Assembly: GCF_017591435.1 (NCBI RefSeq)
Contig: NC_059299.1
Location: 5,949,980 to 6,013,979 of the forward strand
Length of the DNA: 64,000 bases
DNA from: Portunus trituberculatus
Lineage: Eukaryota; Arthropoda; Malacostraca; Decapoda; Portunidae
Direction: 5' to 3'
Shown: positions 15,094 through 28,843 of the stretch, in pieces
Layout: every line of letters starts with the position of its first letter
Position numbering within the stretch: position 1 is the first letter of the stretch
Made by a program: the position numbers and the translations under genes
The notes under the pieces: generated by a model
Told to the model about the DNA's origin: nothing
Databases searched by the model: none
What the model saw: the letters and a program-made list of their open reading frames with translations, nothing else

Positions 15094-15305
15094 TTACCCC
15101 TTCAGTACTGGGACACATATTTACCTTGAGTTTGTGTGCGATTAGACCATTTTAATGACATTAAGAAGGGTCTACGGAGGTCAAAATATTAATGGCCACA
15201 CAGTCTTCACTGTTTTTTCCCTACATGAGTTTCTGAAGCTGTATAAAATCACCAAATATTAAGCAGAATTAGTATGAAAACGCGTCATGGCACTGAAGGG
15301 GTTAA
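15094..15305 (+). mobile_element. MITE copy 2
   Basis: Starts CCCCTTCAGTACTGGGACAC and ends CACTGAAGGGG with TTAA on the right. It carries all internal family landmarks, including GATTAGACCATTTTAATG and GTCAAAATATTAATGGCC. One of the best-preserved copies. Confidence 0.85.
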
Positions 15306-15310
15306 CATCA

Positions 15311-15312
15311 AC

Positions 15313-15364
<52 letters not shown>
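15311..15364 (+). repeat. (GA)n microsatellite
   Basis: About 25 GA units starting a few bases after the right end of MITE copy 2. Confidence 0.95.
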
Positions 15365-15366
<2 letters not shown>

Positions 15367-15458
15367 TCATTAACACTTCTCACAACAGTTCCGCTGACCT
15401 TTAAACATGTGGATTTTCGTGATGATTATACAGAAAACCTCCATTTGTAAATAGGGTT

Positions 15459-15620
15459 CCTCCTCCTCCTCCTCCTCCTCCTCCTCCTCCTCCTCCTCCT
15501 CCTCCTCCTCCTCCTCCTCCTCCTCCTTCTCCTTCTCCTCCTCCTCCTCCTTTTCCTTCTCCTTCTCCTTCTCCTTCTCCTTCTCCTTCTCCTCCTCCTC
15601 CTCCTCCTCCTCCTCCTTCT
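15459..15620 (+). repeat. (CTC)n with TTCTCC hexamer interior
   Basis: CTC array that passes into a hexamer array of TTCTCC type and back to CTC, about 160 bases in all. Confidence 0.9.
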
Positions 15621-17287
15621 TCTTCCTCTCTACCTACCAGTGCTATCCTTCCTCCTCACCTTCTGGTCTTCCATTCCCAACCTCTGCTTTTCTCGTCCTC
15701 TTTCTCCTCTTTCTCCTCGCCTCGCAAGGGCCGGAAGGCTAATTTATGTGGCTGGAAACGGACCTCTCGCCTCGCCCACGAATAAGAGATACGGTGAAGC
15801 TCTAATAACGCCTGCAGGTACGACTCAGGTAGGAATGGAGGAAGGGGTCGGTGCGCAGCGGAGGACTAGAGACTTTACTGTGACCTAAGAGACTTGGGCA
15901 CCAGCCTCCCCTCACGCCTACCATATTTGTTGCCATTTATTTTGCTCGGAGTAAAAGTCGAGGGTTATTGGTCGAGTCTCGTCTTTGAGTGTTGTGTATG
16001 AGTGTGTGTGTGTTGTGGTGTGTTTTGATGGGTTTTGTGGTTCTTTGAGTTGTTTGGTGTTGTTGTATAAGTGTTCTTTATTTTTTAATTTTTTTATTAG
16101 TTTTGTTGCGAAAGTTGTATTTTTCTTTTCTTATAGTTTTTTTGTACCCGACTTTTTTTCTATTTTCTTATTAGTTTTGTTGTAAAAGTTGCATCTTGTT
16201 TTCTCTTTTTTGTTTTGTTATTGAAAGTTTTATTACTTTTGTGGTGAGGGAAAGGAGTTGTAATGCTTTCCTTAGTTATTTGAGATTTTATCATGTCCTA
16301 TTTTCTTTTTAGATTAGATTTGTTGACTTCTTTATTATTTTGTTATAAAGCCTACATTTTCATTCAAGGTTTTCAGCTAGCACGTGTATAAATGTCCATC
16401 CTTTCAGTTATTTTCTTATTTCATTCCAACAAGCGCGTGTGTTAAATATTTCAGCCAGAATATGTTTCCTATTTAATATTGATGTCCTCCATGGTCCAGT
16501 ATCCGTTTCTCTATTTATATTTCTTTATCCATCGTATTTACTTTGGTTTGTGGATCCGATGTTATTTATATTTGCATTTCGTTGTTTGTCGCATTCAATT
16601 TCTCTTTGGTCACTTCTCTTTCGCTCATAAATTGTCTTTTTTTATATATGTAGTTGCTAATATGGCTTTACAGGCGGCAGTATTTCACTATTTGTGTTTA
16701 TTTGCGTTTATGGTGTTTATCTTTTGTGGCATTGAACATTTATTTTTCCACCGGACATTAATCCCTGTTGTCACACGTAATTTATTTCCCCACTATTATT
16801 AAGTCGTATGGTTTTTGCAGTTACTAATTTTATATAGTGTGTGTTTGTATTTGTGTTGTGTTGGCTGAAGCGTGGATGTATTTTCCCGCTCTTATTAATA
16901 CGTATGGTCGGTCTTAGTTAATATCTTTATCATCTATGTGTGTGTGTTTTTTTTTTTTTTTTTTATCGTGTGGTTTGGAATCATGGATGGATTTTTACGA
17001 CTATTATTCACAGCTACAGTTAATGTTGTTACTACATGTGTTTGTGATTGTATCTTATGGCTTGGATGAGTAATGTTATATTTCCACAATGTTAGCGGTT
17101 ACTTTCTTGATCATTCGTGTTTTACAGTCAATGTCTTTACTACCTGTGTTTGTCGTTATATCTTGCAGCTTAGAGGAACAATGTTATATTTCCACAATGT
17201 TTGCAGTTATTTTCTTCATCACCTGTGTTTGCATTGTGCGGCTTGAAGCTTGTGTTGCTGACCTGCTGTTCCCTTGTTCTGCTGCAG
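15621..17287. other. T-rich unique sequence, possible intron
   Basis: About 1.6 kb without repeats of note, T-rich on the + strand. A T-run is at about 16947-16964. The composition and the acceptor at its right end fit an intron, but no upstream exon was identified. Confidence 0.4.
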
Positions 17288-17342
17288 ATATTGGAGGAAA
17301 CCCGAGCGTTCTTGATACCCCTGAGAGCCACGGCCTTGTCAG
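17288..17342 (+). CDS. Candidate internal coding exon (55 bases)
   Basis: A pyrimidine-rich run ending TTGTTCTGCTGCAG precedes the segment, and GTGAGT follows it, matching consensus acceptor and donor signals. In the first phase the segment is open and reads ILEETRAFLIPLRATALS with one base left over. Flanking DNA is T-rich and not coding-like. I do not recognise the protein. Both splice signals being strong and only 55 bases apart is the main support. No neighbouring exon was found, so the gene cannot be named. Confidence 0.4.
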
Positions 17343-17348
17343 GTGAGT

Positions 17349-18429
17349 ATTCCTGAGCTAGATGCAAAGGTAGTTAGTTCTCCATTTCCATATATTTGCT
17401 ATCCGCCTCCCTCTCCCTGGTGGTGTGCGCCGGGATCATGTTTTAAATCCATACTGATATTCCGCCTTCAATGTGCGTCTGTTTTGAGGCCTTGTTAGTT
17501 ACGGCAAGGGAATTAAATGTGTTATTTCATGTTTTTATTATAACCTCTAATGACGCGTGTTTAACTGTTTTGCTTTCGTTTGGTTTTGATATGTTTCATT
17601 ATTAGTCGACCTAAATGTACCTACAGATGTTATGCTCTCTTCCAAACTTATTGTCAGTGTTTAATGTTCACGCATTCTCAGTTTTTCTTTTCAATAGATG
17701 ACATATTTCTTGTGGAATATCATATATCAGAGGATTTGTGGTTAAAAAGAAATGACAATAAGTATTCCAGCAAGAAAATTGGATCCGAAATGTCAATACA
17801 ATGAACTCACCCATAACGAATTACAATTTCACTGTATATTCGTGTAATCTCAGTCTACTGATTTACTGATCTCTTATTAATGCACCTGTCCTTTACCTAC
17901 CCTGTCTGCACCTCTAAAGGTTAAGCTCTCGGTCAATACTTTACTTTCCAGTGATTGGTATTATGCATTGATCTGCCTATTAATGATTAACATTCCTGAT
18001 GATATAGTTCAACTGCCGGTGCCTTTGTCCTTCCTCCACAGAAAAAAATACCCCCTACACTCATACTGGAGAAGAAAACAACCTTACACTCCTTTAACAT
18101 AAACCAACATTGATGCATCCACACAACACACTACTAGAAAAGGGAAAAGCACCTTAGAATAATTAGAATCGAAGTAAACAACCTTACACCTTAACAAGTT
18201 CCAATGACACCCTTTCAAACTTACGAAAAATGGGAGAGTAGACGTACGAAGAAAATAGGTTTAAGAGTGCCAATGTTTTTTCCCACGTGGCAGATCAGAA
18301 GCGAAGGGAAACTCGTGATTGCATTAGTGGTGAAAGAGGAGGGATCTACTGTATTGACTTTGGGGCTTAAGGGGGCTGGCAAATACAGATGTAACACTGG
18401 AAACATTCTGAGTCTCCCCAGATTAATAT
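17349..18429. other. Unique sequence, no gene recognised
   Basis: AT-rich sequence following the exon candidate. The frame at 18204-18437 has no recognisable motif and runs into a minisatellite. Confidence 0.45.
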
Positions 18430-18860
18430 GCAACTGAAAGACAGACAGGTAGATAGAGAGATAGATACAAGATGAAGATAGACAAGCAAATAGATAAACT
18501 AATAGAAAGATAGGCTGATGCAACAAGTCGAGAAAGGAATAGACAGATTTAGATAAAGGATAGATATACGTATTTGGGTAGACAGACAGATAGATAGAGA
18601 GATAGATACAAGATGAAGATAGACAAGCAAATAGATAAACTAATAGAAAGATAGGCTGATGCAACAAGTCGAGAAAGGAATAGACAGATTTAGATAAAGG
18701 ATAGATATACGTATTTTGGTAGACAGACAGATAGAGAGATAGGCGCAAGATGAAGATAGACAAACAGATAGATAAACTGATAGATAGAAAGATAGGCTGA
18801 TGCAACAAGTCGAGAAGAGGATAAAGAGACGTAGATGAATAGACAGACAGATAGATAGAA
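18430..18860 (+). repeat. Minisatellite, about 140-base unit, three copies
   Basis: A GATA/GACA-rich unit containing AAGATGAAGATAGACAAGC and GGCTGATGCAACAAGTCGAG recurs at about 18460, 18601 and 18739, periods 141 and 138 bases. The first two copies are nearly identical. GATA/TAGA-rich decay continues to about 19000. Confidence 0.85.
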
Positions 18861-19048
18861 AGGGAGATGGATGGAAAGATAGATAAGTAGAGAAATAGAC
18901 AGGTGATATAAAGTAAAAACAGATAGATGGACAGTGAACAAATACATATATAAATGGATAGATACATATTTAATCAAATGAATAGATAGTTACTCGAATA
19001 AGTAAGTGAGCATAGATTAATGTGTATTGATAGATGCATGTACAGATC

Positions 19049-19051
<3 letters not shown>

Positions 19052-19110
<59 letters not shown>
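19052..19110 (+). repeat. (GA)n microsatellite
   Basis: About 29 GA units. The downstream 19111-20347 is T/C-rich then A/G-rich unique DNA with no gene seen. Confidence 0.95.
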
Positions 19111-19113
<3 letters not shown>

Positions 19114-20346
19114 TTATACCCTTTTTTTTAGTATGATAAGTGGTAATTAACTCTTTTTTATGCTCTCTCCTTTCTCATTCCCTTACACTCACGTCTCACT
19201 TCTCCCTTAACAAACCTCTTCCTCCCTCTCCCTCCCTCTCCCTCTTCTCTCCCTTCTGTATCTCCTCCCCTGTATCCTCCGGCACTGTACACATTATAGG
19301 GGTCACTAAAGGGCGAATATCCTGCATGGTTTACTAAGATATTCAACCATATGGGCATTTTAGGTTGTTCTTTCTTTTTATTATTCTTATTTTCTTTTTA
19401 TTATTTTTTCTCTCTATCTTACTTCCTCCTTTGGGCTTTCGTTAGTTATCTGAAAAGAGGAGATATTAAATGTTGATGTATTTGAATCTTCTTAGATATA
19501 TATATTTTTTTCTTTTTATTTCTCCTTGTCTTCTTTTTTTTCTTCTTCTCATGTTCCTTTTTTTTTCTCTTCCTTCTTTCCCCTTTTAACTTTTCCTTGA
19601 TTTTGTTCTCTTTCTTGTCCAAATTCTCGTTCTTGTCCTTGTTTTTTTTCATCTTCTCTTTGTAATATTATAATTACCTCTCTTTCTCCTCCCTCTTCCT
19701 CCTTACCTCCTCTCTCTCTTCCTCTTCCCTACCTCTCCACCTCATCCTCCATCTCAACTCCCCTAATTTCGGAATGAAAGGCTAAAGAGTCCTTAGTATC
19801 CTGCCCAGGGCGACTTGGTGGATCCTTCTCTTGCAGGTTAAAAAAAAAAAAAGAGGGGAAGGGAGGGGGAAAAATGACCAACTCTCCTTTATATTTTCCA
19901 GGGAGTAAGTTTACCCTAGGCGTGTTGGGGCGAAGCGTGACCGTGGGAAGTTAGTCAGGGAAGTTATCACGCGCGTCAAGGTTACGTGACTTTACTTAAC
20001 GCCGAGAGGAATCGTGACTGTGTAATGGTGACGGTTATGGAAGGCTGACGAGGCGCTGTTGCCTTAGAAAAAAAAAATAAGGAGGAAAATTATGAAAAAG
20101 AAAAAAAATGGGCAAAAAAAGATAATGGTTAGGAATCTTATCTATTTTTGTGTTAGAGGTTTTGTGAGAGGAGGGAAGGAAGAGAATGAGGCAAAGTAGA
20201 AAGATAAAAAGGAAGGGAAGATAACGAATAAATTGGAGGGAAGAGAAGGAGGAAAAAAGTGAGAGAGAAGGACGTGAAGAGAAAGAATACAGGGGAGAGA
20301 AGAGGAAACATAACATTGAGTGAAAGGGAGGATGGTAGAGGACGAG

Positions 20347-20347
<1 letters not shown>

Positions 20348-20426
<79 letters not shown>
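20348..20426 (+). repeat. (GA)n microsatellite
   Basis: About 39 uninterrupted GA units. A GC-rich patch (GGGGCGGGGACATG) lies about 110-130 bases beyond its right end. Confidence 0.95.
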
Positions 20427-20429
<3 letters not shown>

Positions 20430-20637
20430 GAGTAAATCACCCTAAATATGACCAGATTGAGTTACGGTGGAAGGAAGGGAGAGGATTATCGAAGGCTACT
20501 GAGGGAAATATATCGTGAGTGGGCGAGTGGGAGGCCCCGCTACGCCTGCACGGGGCGGGGACATGAATAAATGATGACGTGGAGAGAGATTTATGCCTGT
20601 CACGTGAGTAAATATTATGGAACCTATACCGCTCCCC

Positions 20638-20929
<292 letters not shown>

Positions 20930-21359
20930 GCCTCTTTTCTCCCTTTTATTTCTTCTCTTCCCTTCCTTTCTCTCTCTCATTTCTTTACCTCCTTCTCTTC
21001 CCTACTTTTATTTTACCTCCTTTTCCCTTTATTCCTTCCTCTCTATTTTGCTATCCCTTCCCTTCATACTTTTGCAACCCCATCCCTCACTCCCTTTTAC
21101 CTCCTTTCCTCTCCCCTTCCTTTTCTACCTTTGTTTAAGTGGTGACCGCCTGGACGCCCAAGGTATTACTGTCATTACAGTATTGACGTCCTCTGCTGTT
21201 TGTCTCGTAATGCCAGTCTCGCAGGTAGACTATTGGTATATATATTAGGGTTATTTAAGGTAATGCGACAGGTGTGTTTGTTTGAGCTTATTAAGTCATT
21301 AGTTCTGCACGTGGAATTTGTTAGGTTTTCTTCTCGTTTTGTTTTTGTGACTTATTGCC

Positions 21360-21704
<345 letters not shown>

Positions 21705-21765
21705 CCACTTTTTACATAGATAAATTACTGCATAAGTGATCCACCTGACCATCTCCTCCTCTCCC

Positions 21766-21831
21766 CTCTTCCTCCTCCTCCTCCTCCTCTTCCTCCTCCT
21801 CCTCCTCCTCCTCCTCCTCCTCCTCCTCCTC
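21766..21831 (+). repeat. (CTC)n microsatellite
   Basis: About 66 bases of CTC with one or two TTC interruptions. Its right edge is the 5' boundary of a LINE remnant. Confidence 0.9.
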
Positions 21832-22068
21832 GTAAATAAATATTTCACCATTGATCATTCCACCATAACAAGGAATAATGGATTTAAAATTACACCAAAA
21901 CGCTTTAAAACCCACGAGGCAAAGCACTTTTTCTTTAATAGAATTGTTAACGTTTGGAATTAGCTTCCTTCAGAAATAGTAAACAGTACTTCCATTGCAT
22001 CATTCAAAAACAAAATTGATAAATATTTAAAGAATAACCCCCAACAAGCTCTCTTCTTGTCCGAATAA
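21832..22068 (+). mobile_element. LINE remnant: C-terminal tail with in-frame stop
   Basis: The frame encodes a basic stretch followed by FFFNRIVNVWN, then an amber stop at 21961-21963, then LPSEIVN and SFKNKIDKYLKNN in the same frame to TAA at 22066-22068. The order Asn-Arg-Ile-Val-Asn-x-Trp-Asn, Leu-Pro, Ser-Phe-Lys-Asn-x-x-Asp is the standard ending of many animal non-LTR polymerases. The stop replaces the residue between Asn and Leu-Pro, where the family often has Ser, so it is probably a point mutation. All catalytic motifs are lost by 5' truncation at the CTC array. Confidence 0.85.
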
Positions 22069-22300
22069 TTAAACATTATATTAGTATGTCTATTATTTTG
22101 TGTAACTTTCTTATAGATAGATATGTAGAGTTCACCGTAGGGTGAATAATAGACTCTCCTTTCATCCTTTCCTGTGAAAATTCCATGTCAGTTTTTCCAT
22201 ACTGCATGGTTCTTTTCAAAACTATTTTCCATGCCAGCGAAAGCTAGAGGGAATGGTGGGTGGGGAGGAGCCTTCTCCTGTACTGTCCTGTCTCTCTTAT
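22069..22300 (+). mobile_element. LINE 3' untranslated region
   Basis: Sequence between the LINE stop and the poly-T tail of the inverted SINE. It includes a G-rich patch (GGTGGGTGGGGAGGAGCC) at about 22255. The 3' boundary is hidden by the SINE tail. Confidence 0.5.
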
Positions 22301-22520
22301 CTTTAGCCAGTTTTTTTATTTTTTATTTATACCATGTGGGCTATTCACAGGAGTTTATGTGCTAAAGGAGATACTTTTTGGGGTACCTCCTATCTCAAAG
22401 CCCACCTGCTAGGAAACCGTTGCCCCGAGTGAGGAAGCCCAACCTACACTCGGACCCTGGACAGGATTCGAAGTTAGAAGTAGTTACCAAACAGCCTCGA
22501 AAGGACCAAGAAGTCCGTTG
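22301..22520 (-). mobile_element. tRNA-derived SINE, copy 1, variant head
   Basis: In minus orientation: T-rich tail, then the complement of the conserved body (CCATGTGGGCTATTCACAGG, GGTACCTCCTATCTCAAAGC, GAGTGAGGAAGCCCAACC), then a box-B-like GGATTCGAA. Past that point the head differs from the other two copies and reads, on the sense strand, GGTAACTACTTCTAACTTCG. A fragment of the same head lies at 26368-26405. The box A region of the usual head is missing. Confidence 0.7.
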
Positions 22521-22840
22521 CTGTTTGGCTTTCCTTTGTATTCCTCTTCCTCCTTCTGCTCCTCCTCCTCCTCCTCCTCCTCCAGCAGGGTAGTAATGGT
22601 TGTATCAGTGATGCAAATTGCCTCTGGGACTGGGATGCCCCGCCGTCCACACTAGCAGAGGCGAAATTCCGCGGGTCTTCTCCCAACTGCACCTCACCGC
22701 GCCTTTACACTGCATTATGGGGCGGCCGATTTTTATTTCTAGGAGGAGGAAAAGGAAGAAGAGGAAGAAGAACTCTATTATGCGTTTGTTGATTGCATTT
22801 TTCCCGTTTTGAATCAGGGAGCACGTAAAGTTGTTTTTTT

Positions 22841-22842
<2 letters not shown>
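22521..22842. other. Unique sequence with short CTC run
   Basis: Contains (CTC)n at 22558-22583 and a GC-rich stretch of about 130 bases from 22620 without recognised coding. Nothing else supported. Confidence 0.5.
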
Positions 22843-22935
<93 letters not shown>

Positions 22936-22940
22936 ATGTG
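22843..22940 (+). repeat. (GT)n microsatellite
   Basis: About 45 GT units, with a GTGCGTGTAT interruption at the right edge. Confidence 0.95.
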
Positions 22941-23051
22941 TGTGTCTTTATTTACCTCTTTGATTGGAATGCATGAGCTTTGTTCTTGGAGTTTATGTGT
23001 TGGAATTTTCTTGCTGCTCTTCCTATCCTGTTCTTTTGTTTTCATAATTGC

Positions 23052-23053
<2 letters not shown>

Positions 23054-23144
<91 letters not shown>

Positions 23145-23145
23145 G
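23054..23145 (+). repeat. (GT)35 joined to (GA)11
   Basis: GT array passes directly into GA without spacer. Confidence 0.95.
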
Positions 23146-23504
23146 GCCCCCTGAAGTACTCTTATTTTCCTTTCGCTGCGTCTCACTTCATCATATCCTT
23201 CACTCCTGTGCTTCGTAGTATTGACAGCCGGGAGACGGATGGAGGAAACCCAGACCTGTACCTTTGAACAAAGACACAGGCTGAGAGAATCCTAAAACAT
23301 GAATAGGATCAGTACGTAGAGTCACAGAATCCAGACATGTAGAAAGGATCAGAAGCACTTATAGAATCATAGATAAGTGAATTTCGTGGATAGGAGACAC
23401 GTAGATAAACAGAGGGTTAAGATATATGGACTTACAAAGGGACAGAGATAGCAAAGATGGTAAATATATAGAGATTTACAAATAGATAGAGGTACGAATA
23501 GATA

Positions 23505-23790
23505 ATGGAGCTGAAAAATCGAAGCTGGTGATTAAAATAAATTAGTTAATGGTTGTGAAATTAAAATAGATTAATTAATGGTAGTGAAATAATACCTGAT
23601 AATTGAACTTAGAGAAAACATAACTGAGTAGAAAAAAAATACCATGTTTCCGCTACAGATAGGTAATGGAACTTAAGAACTGAAGCTGGTGATTAAAATA
23701 GATGAATTAATAGTGTTAGTGAAATAATACCAGATAATTGAACTTAGAGAAACGTAATTGGCTAGAAAAATTACCACGTTTCCACTACGT
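23505..23790 (+). repeat. Diverged tandem duplication, about 161-base unit
   Basis: GAAGCTGGTGATTAAAATA occurs at 23521 and 23682, followed in both by GTGAAATAATACC, ATAATTGAACTTAGAGAAA and a motif resembling CCATGTTTCCGCTAC. Small indels separate the copies. No coding. The preceding 23146-23504 holds nothing recognised. Confidence 0.8.
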
Positions 23791-23882
23791 CATTTTTTTT
23801 TACATTTTCTTTCAAACTTGAAGAAAAAACAGTAAAAGAAAATAAAGAAATGCAATTTTTTATTGTTTGTCTTTTGCCTCTT

Positions 23883-23942
23883 ACTCCTCCTCCTCCTCCT
23901 CCTCCTCCTCCTCCTCCTCCTCCTCCTCCTCCTCCTCCTCCT
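23883..23942 (+). repeat. (CTC)20 microsatellite
   Basis: About 60 bases of uninterrupted CTC. Confidence 0.95.
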
Positions 23943-24161
23943 CTTCCTCCTTCCCCTCCTCCACTACTGTCGTACCACTTGACAACCAGCAATTTCTGTG
24001 GCATGTGCCGTGGAATGCGTTGTGCTGTCTCATTTTAATGGTTAGTGGCGGACCCCCTCTCTCTCTCTCTGCGACGCGTAGAAAACGGGCCGAGGGGTGA
24101 CCTTGGCTGCCGCGTTACTGCTGCAGGAGGGGGATGGAGGGTGGTGTTGGGCGTGGGGGTA

Positions 24162-24162
<1 letters not shown>

Positions 24163-24228
<66 letters not shown>
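24163..24228 (+). repeat. (GT)n microsatellite
   Basis: About 33 GT units. Confidence 0.95.
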
Positions 24229-24231
<3 letters not shown>

Positions 24232-24275
24232 CTTTGCTAAGTTATGTACGTTTTGTTTCTTTTTTTCTTACATTA

Positions 24276-24395
24276 TTAATACCTTTAGTATCCTGACGCA
24301 TTTTCACATTTCTGCTTACACTCTGGTGATTTTATACAGCTTTAGATATTTATGTTTGGATTAAAATAGTGAAGACTGTGGCCATTAATCTTCTT
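24276..24395 (-). mobile_element. MITE copy 3, right part (split by SINE)
   Basis: Reads, in reverse, the 3' half of the MITE: TTAATACCTTTAGTATCCTG, then TGATTTTATACAGCTT, then GTGAAGACTGTGGCCATTAATC. It stops where the T-rich tail of the inverted SINE begins and resumes at 24607. Confidence 0.8.
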
Positions 24396-24606
24396 TTTTT
24401 AAATATATACCATGTGGGCTTTTCACAGAAATTTATGGGCTAAAAGGGGTAATTTTTTTCGGGTACCTCCTATCTCAAAGCCCACCCGCTAGGAAACCGT
24501 TGCCCCGAGTGAGGAAGCCCAACCTACACTCGGACCGTGGACAGGATTCGAACCCGTACGCTTGGAGACCCCTCGGACCCCAAAGCGCGCATGGTTCACT
24601 TGCTTA
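24396..24606 (-). mobile_element. tRNA-derived SINE, copy 2, inserted in a MITE
   Basis: Same body as the copy at 38285 in opposite orientation. Box B reads GGATTCGAACC at 24544-24554 (sense GGTTCGAATCC, an exact match to the RNA polymerase III B box). The head continues CGTACGCTTGGAGACCCCTC, as in the plus-strand copy. Box A is truncated. MITE sequence flanks it on both sides. No clear target duplication was found, and about 17 bases of the expected MITE sequence are missing at the junction. Confidence 0.8.
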
Positions 24607-24673
24607 TGTAAATAAAATCGTCCAGTCATCACCAAAGCTCATGGTAAATATGCGTTCCAGTACTGAAGGTATA
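24607..24673 (-). mobile_element. MITE copy 3, left part
   Basis: ATGTAAATAAAATCGTCC, CAAAGCTCATGGTAAA and CCAGTACTGAAGGTATA match the inverse of the first 70 bases of the other MITE copies, completing the element interrupted at 24395. Confidence 0.75.
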
Positions 24674-25405
24674 AAGAGAAATATACTAAATACAAAAGAG
24701 AAAAAATAGGTTTGTCTCGTGGAAAAATAAATGAATGTATAAATAAATGAATAAATATGACTCGCCAGATATTAAAAGCCTCAATATAAAGAATTTTTTT
24801 TTATGATAATGACGTCCTCTTTGCATTTTTCGTGTTTTAATTATGACCGTACTAAATTCAATGCGTCAAATGGTACTCTTTTATCATGAATACACAAATT
24901 TTGAGCCTTTTTCTCTGGGATTTCGTGTACAAAGTTTAAAATTTCCTTGAACTTATTTTTGTTTTATTTATTTTCTTTTTCTCACCATAAAAGGAGAAAA
25001 TTCCCACGGTAGTTGGTTCCGAGTGTAAAATTTTCCGTTGTTTCGGCGAGAAGTAATTTCGAAGCGTTATGTTAATGTTTCACACTCCTATGAACTGACT
25101 TTTATCTTTATGAGTTAGGAAAAGAACTACAAAACTCGGCTCGCTGGAATACATTGTTGGTGTGCTACAGTGTTGCTTCAAATGGTTCAAAAGTTGTGTT
25201 GATTTTAGTGTTCTTCCAATCTTTTTACTCATTTCATTAACTTTAACATTTTCTTTTGCTAGTCTTTATATTATTCCCATTTTCTTTTATCACATTTTCA
25301 TCCTCTTAAAATTTTCTTCATTTCTAGCGATCTTGTTCTCTACTGTATTTTCTTTCCTCTTTTTTTTTATTTAATTTCTCCTTATACTTCCTCTATCCTC
25401 CCCTC
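24674..25405. other. Unique AT-rich sequence, no gene recognised
   Basis: No splice pattern or recognisable protein. The frame at 25162-25374 is Phe/Leu-rich from T-rich DNA. Confidence 0.5.
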
Positions 25406-25407
25406 CG

Positions 25408-25409
<2 letters not shown>

Positions 25410-25481
<72 letters not shown>

Positions 25482-25675
25482 TCTCCTTCTCCTCCTCCTC
25501 TTGTTCTTCTTTTTGTTCTTTTCTTCTCCTTTTTATTCTTTTTCTTTTCTTTTTTCTTCTTCTTCTTCTTCTTCTCCTTTTCCTTCTCCTTCTCCTTCTC
25601 CTTCTCCTTCTCCTTCTCCTCCTCCTCCTCCTCCTCCTCCTCCTCCTCCTCCTCCTCCTCCTCCTCCTCCTCGTT
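25410..25675 (+). repeat. (CT)n and graded TTC-TTCTCC-CTC array
   Basis: CT array at about 25410-25480, then TTC repeats from about 25556 that become TTCTCC hexamers and then pure CTC up to about 25672. Confidence 0.9.
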
Positions 25676-26050
25676 CTGTGGTGAGGGACGGAATCGGATT
25701 ACCTCGTCTCGTCTGTGTCATGAAGGAAATAATTTTGCTCTGCTGTGTTTCAGGAATCCATTTGTCGTGCTGTATTTAAATGTTGTTGTTGTTTTTTATT
25801 ATTTATTTATTTGTTCATTTTATTCATTTTGTAATACTTCCATGTCGATGCACCTTTATTTTGTCTGTTTACTTGTTTGTTTATTTGTTTACTTGTTTAT
25901 TCATTTATCTATTTGTTCATTTGTTTGGTTTCCTGATAACGTTTTGGTGAAATTGTTTACGTGACAAACTTTTAATGTTTTCCTTCCCTTAGCAAGTTTA
26001 CTCTGTCAGTCGCTTTTCTATCTATTTGTCTATATAATTTTTCATCCACC

Positions 26051-26054
<4 letters not shown>
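25676..26054. other. Unique T-rich sequence
   Basis: TTTATT/TTTGTTTAC-rich stretch at 25795-25930. No gene seen. Confidence 0.5.

Positions 26055-26112
<58 letters not shown>
26055..26112 (+). repeat. (GA)29 microsatellite
   Basis: Uninterrupted GA array. Confidence 0.95.
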
Positions 26113-26114
<2 letters not shown>

Positions 26115-26254
26115 ATAATAAGGCATAAATCTTGCTTGCTGTTGCATCTCATTATTGAACACTTCGGCAAAATCGATACACTGTTCCCGCGCCTGATGAC
26201 AGCACAGTATTAGAGGCACGTCTGAAAAGAGGAGTAGCGGGAGGAGAAGGAGAA

Positions 26255-26315
26255 AGAAGAAGAAGAAGAAGAAGAAGAAGAAGAAGAAGAGGAGGAGGAG
26301 GAGGAGGAGGAGGAG
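26255..26315 (+). repeat. (GAA)n-(GGA)n compound
   Basis: GAA array turning into GGA, opening a purine-rich domain that extends to about 27250. Confidence 0.85.
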
Positions 26316-26367
26316 AATGAGGAGGAGGAATACAAAGGAATGAAAAGGAAACCCAAACAGCAACAAA

Positions 26368-26405
26368 CCTCTTGGTCCTGTTTAGTAACTACTTCTAACT
26401 AGCTA
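26368..26405 (+). repeat. Solo fragment of the variant SINE head
   Basis: CTCTTGGTCCTG and TAGTAACTACTTCTAACTAG match, on the sense strand, the unusual head attached to SINE copy 1 (22471-22515) apart from a short indel. No SINE body follows. Confidence 0.55.
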
Positions 26406-28167
<1,762 letters not shown>

Positions 28168-28374
28168 AAAAGGTTTAGTCTGATGAGATGGAGGAGGGAA
28201 TGGAGGAAAGCGCTGTTGTTGAAAGAGGCTCTGAAGGAGACGAGGAGATGGAGAGATTGAGGGAAGGAGTCTTGGAGAGAATACTGGATTAAGGAAGAGT
28301 CAGTAATATGAGGGATGGCGGTGTGTGGGTAATGTGGAGACAGAGATGATGGATGCGTGAATGATAATGATGAC

Positions 28375-28843
<469 letters not shown>

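Noticed and set aside
18430..18860. CRISPR-like array
   Set aside because: The repeats are about 140 bases, GATA-rich and without spacers; the genome is eukaryotic.
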